64,000 bases of DNA from Chthonomonas sp. UBA2362 (GTDB lineage: Bacteria; Armatimonadota; Fimbriimonadia; Fimbriimonadales; Fimbriimonadaceae): contig DDTO01000004.1 in assembly GCA_002344135.1 (NCBI GenBank), positions 549,660 to 613,659 on the forward strand. The letters run 5' to 3'. Position 1 is the stretch's first letter; every line of letters begins with the position of its first letter. Both the position numbers and the translations under genes were made by a program. Below, one piece after another: positions 42,264 through 51,693 of the stretch. The notes beneath the pieces are model-generated. The model had not been told where the DNA came from. It saw only the letters and a program-made list of their open reading frames with translations, and searched no databases.

Positions 42264-42312
42264 AGTCTCTCCGAATATGAACGCCGCTCGGCGTTCGAAC
42301 GTGCCGCGCCGC

Positions 42313-43032
42313 CTAGTTCGGCGAGCCACCAGCAGCAGCCGCTTCCATCTTGATCGTGTTCTGAATCAGGATCGCCCGCGCGGCGCCGCTACCCGATCCG
42401 GGAAGGACAAGCACGGTGTAGGCTTGGCCAGAGGCAAGCGAACCGTTGGCCGATGCGACTTTCTTGCCTCCTACCGAGATGTCGAACGAACCGCTGCCGC
42501 TCTGCATGTCGGCCACGTCGCTCAGGCCGGTGGGGCCGAGGCCCGACGCCAAGATCTTGTCACGCGATCGCACGTCCACCTTCGCGTTCGAAAAGTTGGC
42601 GACTCGAACCTTGACGTCTGCCCCCCCGGAGTAGCGGAGATCGTCTCGTACCACCTTGTACTTCCGCCCCGCGCCGCTCCCATAGACATAGACGGAAATC
42701 GTCTCTTCCGAGTCGAGTTTTTCGGTCTGCTTGAACTCGTCGCCGCCACCTGGTCCGGCGCGGAACTCGAGCGAGCCCCGATTGACCAACTGGAAGCTGT
42801 TGGCCGTACCGGGAACCAAGTTGTTCGCGATCTGTAACGGCCCCGCAAAGCCATTCACGGCCTTGTCGGAGGCGTTTACGTATCGAGCATAGCCCCCCTT
42901 CTTGAAGCTGGCGGTGCGCCCCGACTGACCCGGAGTCGCCGGCGCAGAAGCGGACGATCCACCGCCGGACGAGCACCCACCGAGTGCCAGCACGCAGATG
43001 CCGGCGACCAGACCGAGAAGGGGGTGTTGCAT
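42313..43032 (-). CDS. Lipoprotein with DUF4397-like domain
   Basis: This 239-aa protein has a lipobox (CVLALGGC), a Gly/Ser/Ala linker, and two related beta-rich halves (GYARYVNASDKAVNGFAG...; VKVRVANFSNAKVDVRSRDK...). These resemble DUF4397 repeats, with phrases about YARYVNAS and SGQAYTVLVLPGS. It is probably a surface or periplasmic lipoprotein. It follows the 62-aa lipoprotein gene by 10 nt. Confidence 0.72.
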   Translation of the reverse strand: MQHPLLGLVAGICVLALGGCSSGGGSSASAPATPGQSGRTASFKKGGYARYVNASDKAVNGFAGPLQIANNLVPGTANSFQLVNRGSLEFRAGPGGGDEFKQTEKLDSEETISVYVYGSGAGRKYKVVRDDLRYSGGADVKVRVANFSNAKVDVRSRDKILASGLGPTGLSDVADMQSGSGSFDISVGGKKVASANGSLASGQAYTVLVLPGSGSGAARAILIQNTIKMEAAAAGGSPN

Positions 43033-43042
43033 AGCTTCGACC

Positions 43043-43231
43043 CTAGTCGGTTGAAGCCTTCTCGGGAGCGGCCATCGCGTTGCCGCTCTTCTCGTCCACC
43101 TTTGGCTGCTCACCAGGCTGCGCCGTGGGCACCGCGTCGCTGCCGTCGGCCGTCGCTGAATCACTGCCACAACCCGCCATCAGGCTCACACCCATGAGAG
43201 TCAGTAAGAAAAGTCCGATGAATTTCTTCAT
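43043..43231 (-). CDS. Very small lipoprotein
   Basis: This 62-aa precursor has a signal peptide and lipobox (LTLMGVSLMAGC). The mature chain is only about 40 aa, acidic and low in complexity (Ser/Asp/Ala/Pro/Glu/Lys). Such peptides often act as partner or spacer lipoproteins; no function can be assigned. It heads the three-lipoprotein cluster. Confidence 0.65.
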   Translation of the reverse strand: MKKFIGLFLLTLMGVSLMAGCGSDSATADGSDAVPTAQPGEQPKVDEKSGNAMAAPEKASTD

Positions 43232-43302
43232 AACGGCGGCATTATGGAGCATTCACCCTTAGAGATGCCACACAAGACGATACGTCCCGCGCTCGCAAGT
43301 TC

Positions 43303-45603
43303 CTACCGGGAAAGCCTCAGGCGGTTCGCCCGGACTCGACAGCCTGCCCAATCGACGGTCGTGCGTTGAAGCCCGACCTTCTGCCCATTCAAGACCACTG
43401 CGCCGGGCTCGCCGTGGATCACCACCGAGTAGTCCAGCGGGCCGGAACCCTCCGCGAGGGACAGTATCTCGACCTCAAGCCGCTCTTTGCGCCGCTTTGC
43501 GAGAACTTCGACGGCACTTCGCTCGCCTCGGCGATATCCGTAGGTCTCTCCATCATCGAAGCGATAGACCGTTCGGGCGTCGACCCTATCCACGAACACA
43601 TGAAACTCGACTCTGGCTAGGCTTCGCTCTTCTTCATCTGGGAAGGCCGGAACGATCGAACCATCGCGAACGAACAGAGGCGTCGCGCCAAGATCGGCGA
43701 CCGCCCGAACCCGCCCAGGCTTGAGCCATTCCCCCGTCTCGAAGCTGAACCACCGCCGACGACCGGGGAGAACGGCGAGACGGGACGGCTCACCGTCGAG
43801 GAACGGAGCTTGAAGCAGACTCGGGCCGACGAGGAATTGGTCCGAGATCGCCTGGGGATCGGCGAAGTGATAGAGCAAGGGCCGAATCGCGGGATGTCCT
43901 TCTTCTTCCTGCTCGATGAAGAGGTTGTATAAGTAGGGCAGCAGACGATAGCGAGTCCGAATGAAGTGGCCGATGATCTTCGTCCCGCGTCGGGAGAAGC
44001 GCCAGGGTTCCTGGGGCCGCGAGCCGAAGACCGAATGGTTCCGCATGAATGGGAACAAGAAGCAGCACTTCACCCAGTCGAGCATCAGGTCTTCGGTTGT
44101 GTCGTCCCCGAATCCACCCACGTCCGGTCCATTGAAGGGGATGCCGCTTAGTGCCAGATTGAGCGTCGTCGGTATGCAGCCTTTCAGATAGAACCGGTTG
44201 GAGACGTTATCGCCGGTCCAGACTGCGGAAAACCGGCTGGTTCCGATCCAGCCGCTCCGCGTAAGCAGAAAGGGCCTTCGATCTGGCTCAGCAGCCAGAA
44301 AGCCGTCCCGCGTCGCCATCTGCATTCCGAGGGCGTACTGGTTGTGGAAGAATCGGTGGGGGTAGCGCCCGTCGCGAAAGAGCATCGCGAGCGGGTCGAC
44401 CGCCCCGGTGGCCGGATCGTTCATGTCGAGCCACGCGCCAGCGAAGCCCTTCGCTCGAAACTCCTTCGCGTAGCCAGTCCACCACTTCCGCCCTTTCTCG
44501 GTCGTAAAGTCCGGAAAAACCGTGCGCCCCGGCCAGACCATGCCCACAAAATCCTGGCCCTGGGGGTTCTGGCAGAAGATCCGCTGCTTCTGTCCGTGGT
44601 CGTAAACAGGATAGCCCGGCTCGAGCTTCACGCCGGGATCGAGGATCGGAACGACGCGCCGAGGCGAGACCTTCTTCACGGCCTTCTCGGGTCCCTTCTG
44701 AAAGCCCTTCTTGGAGTAAGTGAAGACGCGATAGCCTTCCATGTAATCGATGTCGAGCCACAGGCCGTCGCAGGGAATCCGGTGCTGCTCGAAGGCAGTG
44801 TCGAGTTCGATTAGGTCTTTCTCGCCGCCGTATCCCCAGCGGCTCTGGTGATATCCGAGCGCCCAAAGCGGCGGCAGGGGCGTCGTTCCAACCAGTTTGG
44901 CCAGCTTCGAGGTGACGTCGGCGAGCGTTGGCCCGATGATGATCCAGAGCGTCGGCAGACCGTCCTCGGCTCCGATCAGCAGGTCTTGAGGTTCGACGTG
45001 CTCCGTCGGAATCGTCGTTGCCGCTCCGGTCTCGATAAACGGTGCGCAGGCGTTCTCGAAGAGCAGCCCCACGAACTCTTCGCCGCAATCGACGACGATA
45101 TAGGGAACCGACAGGTAATACGGATCGCTCGGGTGGCTGCTCCACTGCATCCAGTGGAAGTCCGCCCATACGTCGGTGTTCCAAAACTTGGTTCGAATCC
45201 CGCTCAGTTCGAGCCGGCCGAAGGTCTTTTCACCCATGCCGAAGAACCTCGCCTTTTCGGGTCGCGCGAACACGAAGATCGATGCGGCCCCCATCAGGCC
45301 GAAGCCCAAGCCAGGGCGGGAGCGTAGGATCGGTTCACCCTTCACACCGAACACTTCGATTTCGAAGCCTTTAGTCACCCGTACCATGCCGCTTTCCGAC
45401 GCCGGTGGCGGGGTCAGCGGGCAAAGCATGAGCCCGTCTTCCCAAAGCTCGGGGTCTTCGATCCGAAGCCGATGAACTCCCCCTTCATACGCCTGAAGCG
45501 TCGCCTCGAGGCGACGCCCACCGACGCGTAGGACGCCCGTCTTGGGGTCGTATCGTTCGGGATAGGCGAAATTGGCAGGGTGAGGGACCTTGGTGAAGTA
45601 CAT
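43303..45603 (-). CDS. Glycoside hydrolase family 31 (alpha-glucosidase-like)
   Basis: This 766-aa protein has the full GH31 architecture: an N-terminal beta-sandwich, the barrel segment GLWLDIDYMEGYRVF, the nucleophile D393 in AWLDMNDP, the acid/base D465 in WTGDNVS, PFNGPDVGGFG, and two C-terminal beta domains. The usual W-x-D-M-N-E motif has Asp in place of Glu (D396). There is no signal peptide, so it is probably cytoplasmic, acting on alpha-linked oligosaccharides; whether glucosidase or xylosidase cannot be told. It is transcribed after the dGTPase gene. Confidence 0.93.
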   Translation of the reverse strand: MYFTKVPHPANFAYPERYDPKTGVLRVGGRRLEATLQAYEGGVHRLRIEDPELWEDGLMLCPLTPPPASESGMVRVTKGFEIEVFGVKGEPILRSRPGLGFGLMGAASIFVFARPEKARFFGMGEKTFGRLELSGIRTKFWNTDVWADFHWMQWSSHPSDPYYLSVPYIVVDCGEEFVGLLFENACAPFIETGAATTIPTEHVEPQDLLIGAEDGLPTLWIIIGPTLADVTSKLAKLVGTTPLPPLWALGYHQSRWGYGGEKDLIELDTAFEQHRIPCDGLWLDIDYMEGYRVFTYSKKGFQKGPEKAVKKVSPRRVVPILDPGVKLEPGYPVYDHGQKQRIFCQNPQGQDFVGMVWPGRTVFPDFTTEKGRKWWTGYAKEFRAKGFAGAWLDMNDPATGAVDPLAMLFRDGRYPHRFFHNQYALGMQMATRDGFLAAEPDRRPFLLTRSGWIGTSRFSAVWTGDNVSNRFYLKGCIPTTLNLALSGIPFNGPDVGGFGDDTTEDLMLDWVKCCFLFPFMRNHSVFGSRPQEPWRFSRRGTKIIGHFIRTRYRLLPYLYNLFIEQEEEGHPAIRPLLYHFADPQAISDQFLVGPSLLQAPFLDGEPSRLAVLPGRRRWFSFETGEWLKPGRVRAVADLGATPLFVRDGSIVPAFPDEEERSLARVEFHVFVDRVDARTVYRFDDGETYGYRRGERSAVEVLAKRRKERLEVEILSLAEGSGPLDYSVVIHGEPGAVVLNGQKVGLQRTTVDWAGCRVRANRLRLSR

Positions 45604-45653
45604 CCGTGTAAGCGAGGATTGTGGCCAATCTTCGCCCGGCCTCGCCGTTCGTT

Positions 45654-46667
45654 CTATGGCTCAAAGCTGCTGGGAATCTTCAACTGGGCGTAGGTCGAGA
45701 TCGCATATCGGTCGGTCATGCCTGCTACGTAATCGACTGCTCCCTGGAGGCCCTCGAAGCCGACGGCGGCGTTCTCCGGCTGGGCGAAGTGGAGGAACAG
45801 CGAGCGAACGAGCGACTTGGCCTTGTCGATGTCGGGAAACAGTACCGGATACCGAAGGTAGACCTCGTTAAAGAGCCAGTCCTTCATCTCGTTGAGTTTC
45901 CCTAGCATCGCCGGGGAGAGCCGGACCGCGGGGGAATCCAGGCTGTGGCTAACGATATCCTCGACCATCGCGCCGATCCTGCGGCCGTGCGAGTCCCCGA
46001 TCTCGAGGAACCGGCCGGGCACGTCGCGCACGATTCCGCTTCGGACGGCGTCGTCCAGGTCGTGATTGAGGTACGCCACGCGGTCCGCGATCCGAACGAC
46101 CGCTGCCTCGAGCGTCGAGGTCGGCGTGCCGTCGAAGGCGGTAAGGTCGCCTTGTCCCTTGCTGTGGCCTCCGATACCGGATCGCGTTTCCTCCGTGAGG
46201 TTCAGGTCTTCGAGTATGTCCACGATCCGGAGGCTCTGTTCGTAGTGCAGGAAATGCCGCGGTCCGGCCGGATCGTCGTGCTCGCGCAGAGCCTCGTCGA
46301 GGGCGGCCTCTCCGGCATGGCCGAAGGGAGGATGGCCCAAGTCGTGCCCGAGCGCGATCGCCTCGATCAAGTCCTCGTTCAGCCGCAGCGCGCGGCCGAT
46401 GGTCCTAGCGATCTGAGCGACTTCCAGGCTGTGGGTCAACCGGGTCCGGTAGTGATCTCCGGGGTCGATGAAGACCTGCGTCTTGTGCTTCAGCCGCCGA
46501 AACGACTTGCTGTGCAGAATCCTGTCTCGGTCGCGCTGGAAGCAGGTGCGAACGGGGTCAGAAGGTTCCGTTCGGCGGCGTCCATCGCTGTCGGCGCTAA
46601 TCGACGCGAAGGACGAGAGCGTCGCCCGCTCCCGTTCCTCGATCGATTCTCGAACCCGGTGCGCCAC
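45654..46667 (-). CDS. dGTPase-like HD hydrolase
   Basis: This 337-aa HD-superfamily enzyme of the deoxyguanosine triphosphate triphosphohydrolase-like group has metal ligands in HYRTRLTHSLEVAQIAR, ALGHDLGHPPFGHAGE, and a later Asp in AYLNHDLDDAV. The N-terminal FRRLKHKTQVF is the family's substrate/allosteric segment. It hydrolyses dNTPs to nucleoside and triphosphate. It lies between the double LolA-like gene and GH31 on the same strand. Confidence 0.92.
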   Translation of the reverse strand: MAHRVRESIEERERATLSSFASISADSDGRRRTEPSDPVRTCFQRDRDRILHSKSFRRLKHKTQVFIDPGDHYRTRLTHSLEVAQIARTIGRALRLNEDLIEAIALGHDLGHPPFGHAGEAALDEALREHDDPAGPRHFLHYEQSLRIVDILEDLNLTEETRSGIGGHSKGQGDLTAFDGTPTSTLEAAVVRIADRVAYLNHDLDDAVRSGIVRDVPGRFLEIGDSHGRRIGAMVEDIVSHSLDSPAVRLSPAMLGKLNEMKDWLFNEVYLRYPVLFPDIDKAKSLVRSLFLHFAQPENAAVGFEGLQGAVDYVAGMTDRYAISTYAQLKIPSSFEP

Positions 46668-46688
46668 GTGTAGTAGAGACGGTCGCGG

Positions 46689-47966
46689 CTATCGAATGGC
46701 GGCGAGCGGCGAGCGCTTGTAGCCCGTGGCCGCTACAGCTAAGGCCGACGCGGGCAGCCGAGTTCGGACACTCGAATACTCGAAACGGCGCTCCGAAGTC
46801 GACACGACCTGCCCCCGTTCGTCGAGGCTATCGCTCGTCGTCCCTGCAACGAGACCGTCCGCTCGCCTGAGCATGAGGGTCAGCCGGATCTTCGGCGCGG
46901 TCGCTTGGAGGATCGCGCACGGTTGGCCCCCGAGTGCGATCGATCCCGCTGTCCTCACGGTCATCCTGTTGCTCAGGATCGCGCGCACCGGATTGCGGTC
47001 GGCCATCAGTTCGCGCACCGTCGGGTCCCAAGACAAGCCGAGCGCGTTCAAGAGTCGGGTCATCTCACTGGGTCGGCACTTTCCCTCGAAGAGCCGCTTC
47101 GTCATGTGATCGGCGATGGCTAGACTCCCACTTCTATAGGCCCACTCCCATCGAGGACCCTTCTGCCGCACGCCCAGTTCGCCGAACCAGACCTGCTGGC
47201 GTCCGCCCTCCCCGTCGACGCGATAGGCGACCTCACGCAGTCGGTCGTACTGGTCGAAGGTCTTTTCCAGCAACGTCCGTGCCTCCTTGTCCTCCACCTT
47301 CGGCTCGGGCTTGGCGTCCATCGTGCTCTTCCCCACCCGCCTGGCGTCCTTGGGCAAGGCAACGTTCAGCAGCCCCGGTGACAGGGCCGCGTACTCGAAA
47401 ACCCACCGCATTCGCTGTGCGTCCGACGACGTGACCGCCAGCGAGCGCAGGCGTCCGCCGTTTTCTAAGAAGCCGACCTCGATCTTTCCGCTCGCCCCAG
47501 TCCCCGAGAGGGTCGTCACGCCGCCAAAACTCGACGCCCGCCAGCCGACCCCCTTGCGCAGCAGGTCGAGGGTCTCTTGCATGAGCGTGGGATCCACGAG
47601 AGCGAGAAGGAGGTTGTCGAGGCCCGCGTTCGTGGAGAGCACGTTCGCACTCAGCGATAGCTTCGTTTCATAGGGGAATGTCGTGTAGAGCGAAGAGTCC
47701 CTGTCCAGCAGCGTGATTCCCCCCGGCCCAGCCCACAACGCCCTCGAACCACGGCCCGTCGAAGGCGAAACGGTGATCGCCAGCCGATCCGGGCGCCGGT
47801 ACGAAACGCGGAAGACCGTCCGGCTCGCGCTCGGCGGCTGCCCGATTGTCTGTTCGGCCCGGATCGTTGCCGCTCCCGACGCGCGATGGGCGGCCAGACA
47901 CCGGTCGAACAGCCGATCAGAAGCCGCATCCGGCAAGGCGAAGGCAAGAAGAACGAGCATCCCCAT
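46689..47966 (-). CDS. Exported protein with two LolA-like domains
   Basis: This 425-aa protein has a short signal peptide (MGMLVLLAFALPDAA) and two successive beta-rich half-barrels (about 20-200 and 230-400). Each begins with a helix and continues with FRVSYRRPDRLAITV-type or YRVDGEGGRQQVWFG-type strands, resembling the LolA/LolB lipoprotein-carrier fold. It could bind lipids or lipoproteins in the periplasm. The assignment rests on pattern, not on a conserved motif. It is 12 nt after the aminotransferase gene. Confidence 0.65.
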   Translation of the reverse strand: MGMLVLLAFALPDAASDRLFDRCLAAHRASGAATIRAEQTIGQPPSASRTVFRVSYRRPDRLAITVSPSTGRGSRALWAGPGGITLLDRDSSLYTTFPYETKLSLSANVLSTNAGLDNLLLALVDPTLMQETLDLLRKGVGWRASSFGGVTTLSGTGASGKIEVGFLENGGRLRSLAVTSSDAQRMRWVFEYAALSPGLLNVALPKDARRVGKSTMDAKPEPKVEDKEARTLLEKTFDQYDRLREVAYRVDGEGGRQQVWFGELGVRQKGPRWEWAYRSGSLAIADHMTKRLFEGKCRPSEMTRLLNALGLSWDPTVRELMADRNPVRAILSNRMTVRTAGSIALGGQPCAILQATAPKIRLTLMLRRADGLVAGTTSDSLDERGQVVSTSERRFEYSSVRTRLPASALAVAATGYKRSPLAAIR

Positions 47967-47978
47967 ACAATCTCCCAG

Positions 47979-49199
47979 CTAGATCCCCAAACCCGCCGTT
48001 GTCGGCGAAACGAGACCGGAAGCGGCGATGCGACGGACCGCCTCGTCGAATCGCTCGCCATCCTGGTCGCCGAGCAGGGTCAGCGACATGCGAACGTACC
48101 CTTCCCCCGCGTCGCCGTAGCCGTTTCCGGGAATGACGAGCACGTTCGCTCGCTCGAGAAGGGCCGTGGCGAACTGGGCGCTCGACATACCCTCGGTCGG
48201 GACTCGCGCCCAGATATAGAAGCTCGCCTTCGGAATCGGGACTTTCCAGCCGATCTCTCGCAAGCCTTGGCAAAGTCGGTCTCGCCGGCGCTGATACAAA
48301 TTGAGCGTTCCGCGGTTGTCGACCTCGTTCAACGCAAAAGCGCCGGCCTCCGCGATGGCGGGAAACTGCTTGCTGTCGAGGTTGGCCTTGAGTTTCTGAA
48401 GTGTGGCGACGGCGTCCGCGTTGCCCAACGCAAATCCCAAGCGCCATCCCGTCATGTTGAACATCTTTGAGAGGGAGTGGAACTCGACGGTGATTTCGTC
48501 AGCGCCATCGATTTGGAGCGCGGTCGGGTGACGAAAGCCATCATAGGTTACGCTCGCGTACGCCATGTCACTGACGAGGAGGATGTCGTACTCGCGGCAG
48601 AACGTCACGAGCTCATGATAGAGCCTCTCGTCGGCCACGGCCCCCGTCGGATTGTGCGGATAGCAGATGTAGAACAGTTTGGCCCGGCGCGCCACATCGG
48701 ATGGAATGTCTGCGAGTACCGGCAAGAATCCGTTCTCAACGCGAAGCGGCGTCTCGAATACTTCGGCTCCCGCCATGAGGGCATTGACCTTGTACACGGT
48801 GTAACCGGGATTGGGTGTGATGACCACGTCGCCCACCTCGGCGTATGCCCAAGCGAGGTGGGCGAGCCCTTCCTTGCTGCCGATGAGTTGGCACGCCTGG
48901 GTCGCGGGGTCCAGAGTCACACCGAACACCCGGGTGTACCAATCGGTCGCCGCACGAAGGAAGGGCATCCAGCCACGGGGGGTCTCGTCGTAACGGTGAG
49001 TTTCCGGATTGTCGATCGCCCGAACGAGGGCCGCGCGGATCGTTTCCGGCGTCGGTTGGTCGGGGTCGCCGATCCCGAGATCGATGACATCGGCCCCTCT
49101 GGCGATGGCCTCGGCCTTGATCCGGCTCATTTCGGCGAACAGGTACGGCGGAATCGACGACAGGCGGCGGGCCGGAGAAGGCATGCCCGATTTTGGCAC
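47979..49199 (-). CDS. PLP-dependent aminotransferase, LL-diaminopimelate aminotransferase-like
   Basis: This 406-aa fold-type I aminotransferase has the family landmarks VIDLGIGDPDQPTPE, a GSKEGLAHLAWAY phosphate-binding turn, NPTG (CYPHNPTGAV), and the Schiff-base Lys in HSLSKMFNMTGWRLGF. The DLGIGDPD and GSKEG features favour DapL, which makes LL-DAP for lysine and peptidoglycan. The start may be the sixth residue. A TetR operator lies in the 82-bp gap to the divergent tetR gene. Confidence 0.85.
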   Translation of the reverse strand: MPKSGMPSPARRLSSIPPYLFAEMSRIKAEAIARGADVIDLGIGDPDQPTPETIRAALVRAIDNPETHRYDETPRGWMPFLRAATDWYTRVFGVTLDPATQACQLIGSKEGLAHLAWAYAEVGDVVITPNPGYTVYKVNALMAGAEVFETPLRVENGFLPVLADIPSDVARRAKLFYICYPHNPTGAVADERLYHELVTFCREYDILLVSDMAYASVTYDGFRHPTALQIDGADEITVEFHSLSKMFNMTGWRLGFALGNADAVATLQKLKANLDSKQFPAIAEAGAFALNEVDNRGTLNLYQRRRDRLCQGLREIGWKVPIPKASFYIWARVPTEGMSSAQFATALLERANVLVIPGNGYGDAGEGYVRMSLTLLGDQDGERFDEAVRRIAASGLVSPTTAGLGI

Positions 49200-49237
49200 C
49201 TGCCGGCCCCCATAAGAAGTCCCAACAAAATGGTCCT

Positions 49238-49263
49238 ATGCACGAAACTCTCAGATCGTGCAT
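49238..49263. promoter_or_regulatory. Palindromic operator between dapL-like and tetR genes
   Basis: ATGCACGA, a 10-bp spacer and TCGTGCAT form a perfect 8-bp inverted repeat, 18 bp before the tetR ATG. The size and position suit TetR autoregulation and possibly control of the divergent aminotransferase gene. Confidence 0.6.
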
Positions 49264-49281
49264 TCGTGTATTCTCTTCCGT

Positions 49282-49890
49282 ATGACGGCCGACGTTCAAA
49301 AGCCTTCCACCCGCGAGGCGATACTCGATGCCACCGACCGACTCATGGCTCGCTATGGGTTCCGAAAGATGACTCTCGAGGACGTGGCGCGGGAAGCGGG
49401 GATCAGCAAACGCACCATCTACCTCCAATTCCGCAGCAAAGAGGACGTCGGCCTCAGTTCGATCGGGCGGGTCGTGGGCCGGGTGATCGATGAGCTTGAG
49501 CGGATTGCTGAATCGTCGGCGCCCCGCCAGGTACGCCTCCGACGTCTCCTCGAGCGCCGCGTGATGGGACGCATCGAACAGGTTCAGGATTACGCTCACA
49601 GCCTCGACGAACTCTTCGAAGTAGTGCGCCCGGCCTATCTGGCGCGTCGCGCCGTCGTCTTCGCCCAGGAAACCGCGATTCTCGCGGGCGTCCTCGCCGA
49701 GCCCGGTCCGGCGAAGGATCATCACCGCCGCATCGCCGAGGCATTGCTCCTCGCGACGAACGCCTTTCTTCCCTACAGCCTTAGCCCGCGCGAACTCGGC
49801 TCGCCCGAGTCGATCGCGGAAAGGCTCGATTCCATGATCGATACGCTCCTATGCGGGGCGATCGAACTTTCCAGAGACGACCAACCATGA
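49282..49890 (+). CDS. TetR-family transcriptional regulator
   Basis: This 202-aa protein has an N-terminal HTH: TREAILDATDRLMARYGFRKMTLEDVAREAGISKRTIYLQFRSKED, quoted in part, is the classic TetR DNA-binding segment (residues about 8-52). The C-terminal all-helical ligand domain is unlike well-known sensors. The ATG at 49282 leaves the operator upstream; an ATG at 49258 would lie inside it. The stop overlaps the start of the S41 peptidase gene (ATGA), so that gene is its likely regulon member. Confidence 0.9.
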   Translation: MTADVQKPSTREAILDATDRLMARYGFRKMTLEDVAREAGISKRTIYLQFRSKEDVGLSSIGRVVGRVIDELERIAESSAPRQVRLRRLLERRVMGRIEQVQDYAHSLDELFEVVRPAYLARRAVVFAQETAILAGVLAEPGPAKDHHRRIAEALLLATNAFLPYSLSPRELGSPESIAERLDSMIDTLLCGAIELSRDDQP

Positions 49891-50957
49891 ACATCCTCCA
49901 TTCGCTGATCGTGTTCGCTCTGGCGATCTTGCCAGGGCAAGATGCCGTCAAGGCGCGCTCCACCGCTCCCGCCATCGACGCCCAAACCAAGAGTCAGGTT
50001 CTCGAGACGCTTGCCAAAGAGCTGATCGAGCGCTATATCTACCCGGATCGCGCCAAGGAGATCGACAAGGCCCTCAAGGAGTGGACGAAGACGCCAGAAT
50101 ACACCGCGATCGAGAGCCCCCTGATCTTCGCACAGAAAGTTAACGATCTCCTGAAGGCCAGCGTCACCGATGCCCACCTGCGCTTCCGGTACTCCGCCGC
50201 GCCACTGCCGAAGAGAGAGCGACGCGACGAGCCGTCACCGGACGAAGAACGGCGTTTCAACGAGATGGTGCGCCGTGCTAATGCAGGGTTCGAGAAGGTC
50301 GAAAGGCTGCCCGGCAATGTCGGCTATGTCATGTTTCGGCACTTCGCTGAGCCCGAGCAAATGGCAAGGCCCTTAGAGAGTGCGATGACGTTCCTTGCCA
50401 ACTGCGAGGCCTTCATCATCGATCTTCGCCAAAACGGCGGAGGCAGCCCAGAGGGAGTTCGTCTGTTCTGCAGTCATTTCTTCGGCGAGAAGCCGGTTCA
50501 CTTGAACGACATCTACTTCAGGGAAGGCGAAAAGGTCGTGAAGAACGAGTTCTGGACTCTCGCCGACCTGAAGGGCCCACGATTCCCCGTGGCGCCGGTC
50601 TATGTCTTAACGAGCAAGCGAACGGGCTCGGGTGCCGAGGAGTGCGCCTATAACTTTCAGCAGCTGAAGCGCGGAACCATCATCGGCGAATCGACATGGG
50701 GCGGCGCGAACCCCGGAGGCACCGTGCGCCTGAGCGACCACTTCGATTGCTTCATCCCGACTGGCCGCGCGGAGAACCCCCACTCGAAGAAGAATTGGGA
50801 AGGCACGGGCGTCAGCCCGGACATCGCGATCGACCCGGCAAAGGCGTTGCAGGAGGCGCACACGCTGGCGATCAAAGCGCTGATCGAGAAGACGACCGAC
50901 CCGGAGCGGAAGACCGAGTTGCAAAACGCGCTCGAAGTCGTCGCGAAGGGCGGCTAA
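49887..50957 (+). CDS. Exported S41-family peptidase
   Basis: This 356-aa protein has a signal peptide (ILHSLIVFALAILPGQ) and an IRBP/tail-specific protease-like core without a PDZ domain. The core has FIIDLRQNGGGSPEGVRLF, VYVLTSKRTGSGAEECAYNFQ (catalytic Ser in TGSGAEE), and IGESTWGGANPGG. It cleaves protein C-termini or peptides in the periplasm. It is translationally coupled to tetR. Confidence 0.9.
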   Translation: MNILHSLIVFALAILPGQDAVKARSTAPAIDAQTKSQVLETLAKELIERYIYPDRAKEIDKALKEWTKTPEYTAIESPLIFAQKVNDLLKASVTDAHLRFRYSAAPLPKRERRDEPSPDEERRFNEMVRRANAGFEKVERLPGNVGYVMFRHFAEPEQMARPLESAMTFLANCEAFIIDLRQNGGGSPEGVRLFCSHFFGEKPVHLNDIYFREGEKVVKNEFWTLADLKGPRFPVAPVYVLTSKRTGSGAEECAYNFQQLKRGTIIGESTWGGANPGGTVRLSDHFDCFIPTGRAENPHSKKNWEGTGVSPDIAIDPAKALQEAHTLAIKALIEKTTDPERKTELQNALEVVAKGG

Positions 50958-51021
50958 CTCGCCGATTGGCAGCGGGCCGCGTCGGGACCCCCGGCCGGCC
51001 CGCAAAGGTAATCTTCGGGAA

Positions 51022-51693
51022 ATGTTGCGACTGACCGTATCCGCAGCCACACTCACAGTGGCGGCCGTTGCCAGTATCGTCATTTTCCACCCCGGGAAAG
51101 GCTGGGCCGAGCCCCGAATGGCGTCGAATGCTGCAACTTCCATCCAAGGCAAAGCCCGGTATGCCGTCGATCCGATGCACTGCAGCGTTGGCTTCGAGAT
51201 CACTCATCTCGGGCTCTCGAAGGTCATGGGCCTCTTCGACGAGTGCTCCGGCACGATTCACTTCGACGAGAAGGACCTGACGAAATCGACGGTCGAGTTT
51301 ACGGTGAAGGTTTCCTCGATCGATACCGGGGTTACAGCGCGAGACGAACACCTGAAGAAGGCCGATTTTTTCGATGTCGAGAAGTATCCAGAGATGAAGT
51401 TCGTCAGCAAGGAGGTTAAGCGGGTGGGCCAAGGCTACGTCGTCATCGGCGATCTAACGATGAAGGACAAGACGAAGACCATTTCCATCCCCTTCAAGCA
51501 CTATGGCCCGCTAAAGCTCACGATTGGCGGTGAGGAGACACGGATCGGGGTAATCGCCGACCCGATCACCGTCCGCAGAAGCGACTTCGGCATTGGCAAC
51601 CAGTTCAAGCTTCCCGACGGCACGGAGGGCGCGAGCGACGTCGTGACGGTTCGCCTTTCCTTCGAGGCAATCCTCCAGAAGATCGAGGGCTAG
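51022..51693 (+). CDS. YceI-family periplasmic protein
   Basis: This 223-aa protein has a signal peptide (VSAATLTVAAVASIVIF) and a YceI lipocalin-like barrel: YAVDPMHCSVGFEITHLG, VKVSSIDTGVTARDEHLKKADFFDVEKYP (quoted in part), and a C-terminal VTVRLSFEA. YceI proteins bind isoprenoid lipids in the periplasm. It follows the S41 gene by 64 bp, and its stop shares CTAG with the convergent Mn permease gene. Confidence 0.92.
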   Translation: MLRLTVSAATLTVAAVASIVIFHPGKGWAEPRMASNAATSIQGKARYAVDPMHCSVGFEITHLGLSKVMGLFDECSGTIHFDEKDLTKSTVEFTVKVSSIDTGVTARDEHLKKADFFDVEKYPEMKFVSKEVKRVGQGYVVIGDLTMKDKTKTISIPFKHYGPLKLTIGGEETRIGVIADPITVRRSDFGIGNQFKLPDGTEGASDVVTVRLSFEAILQKIEG

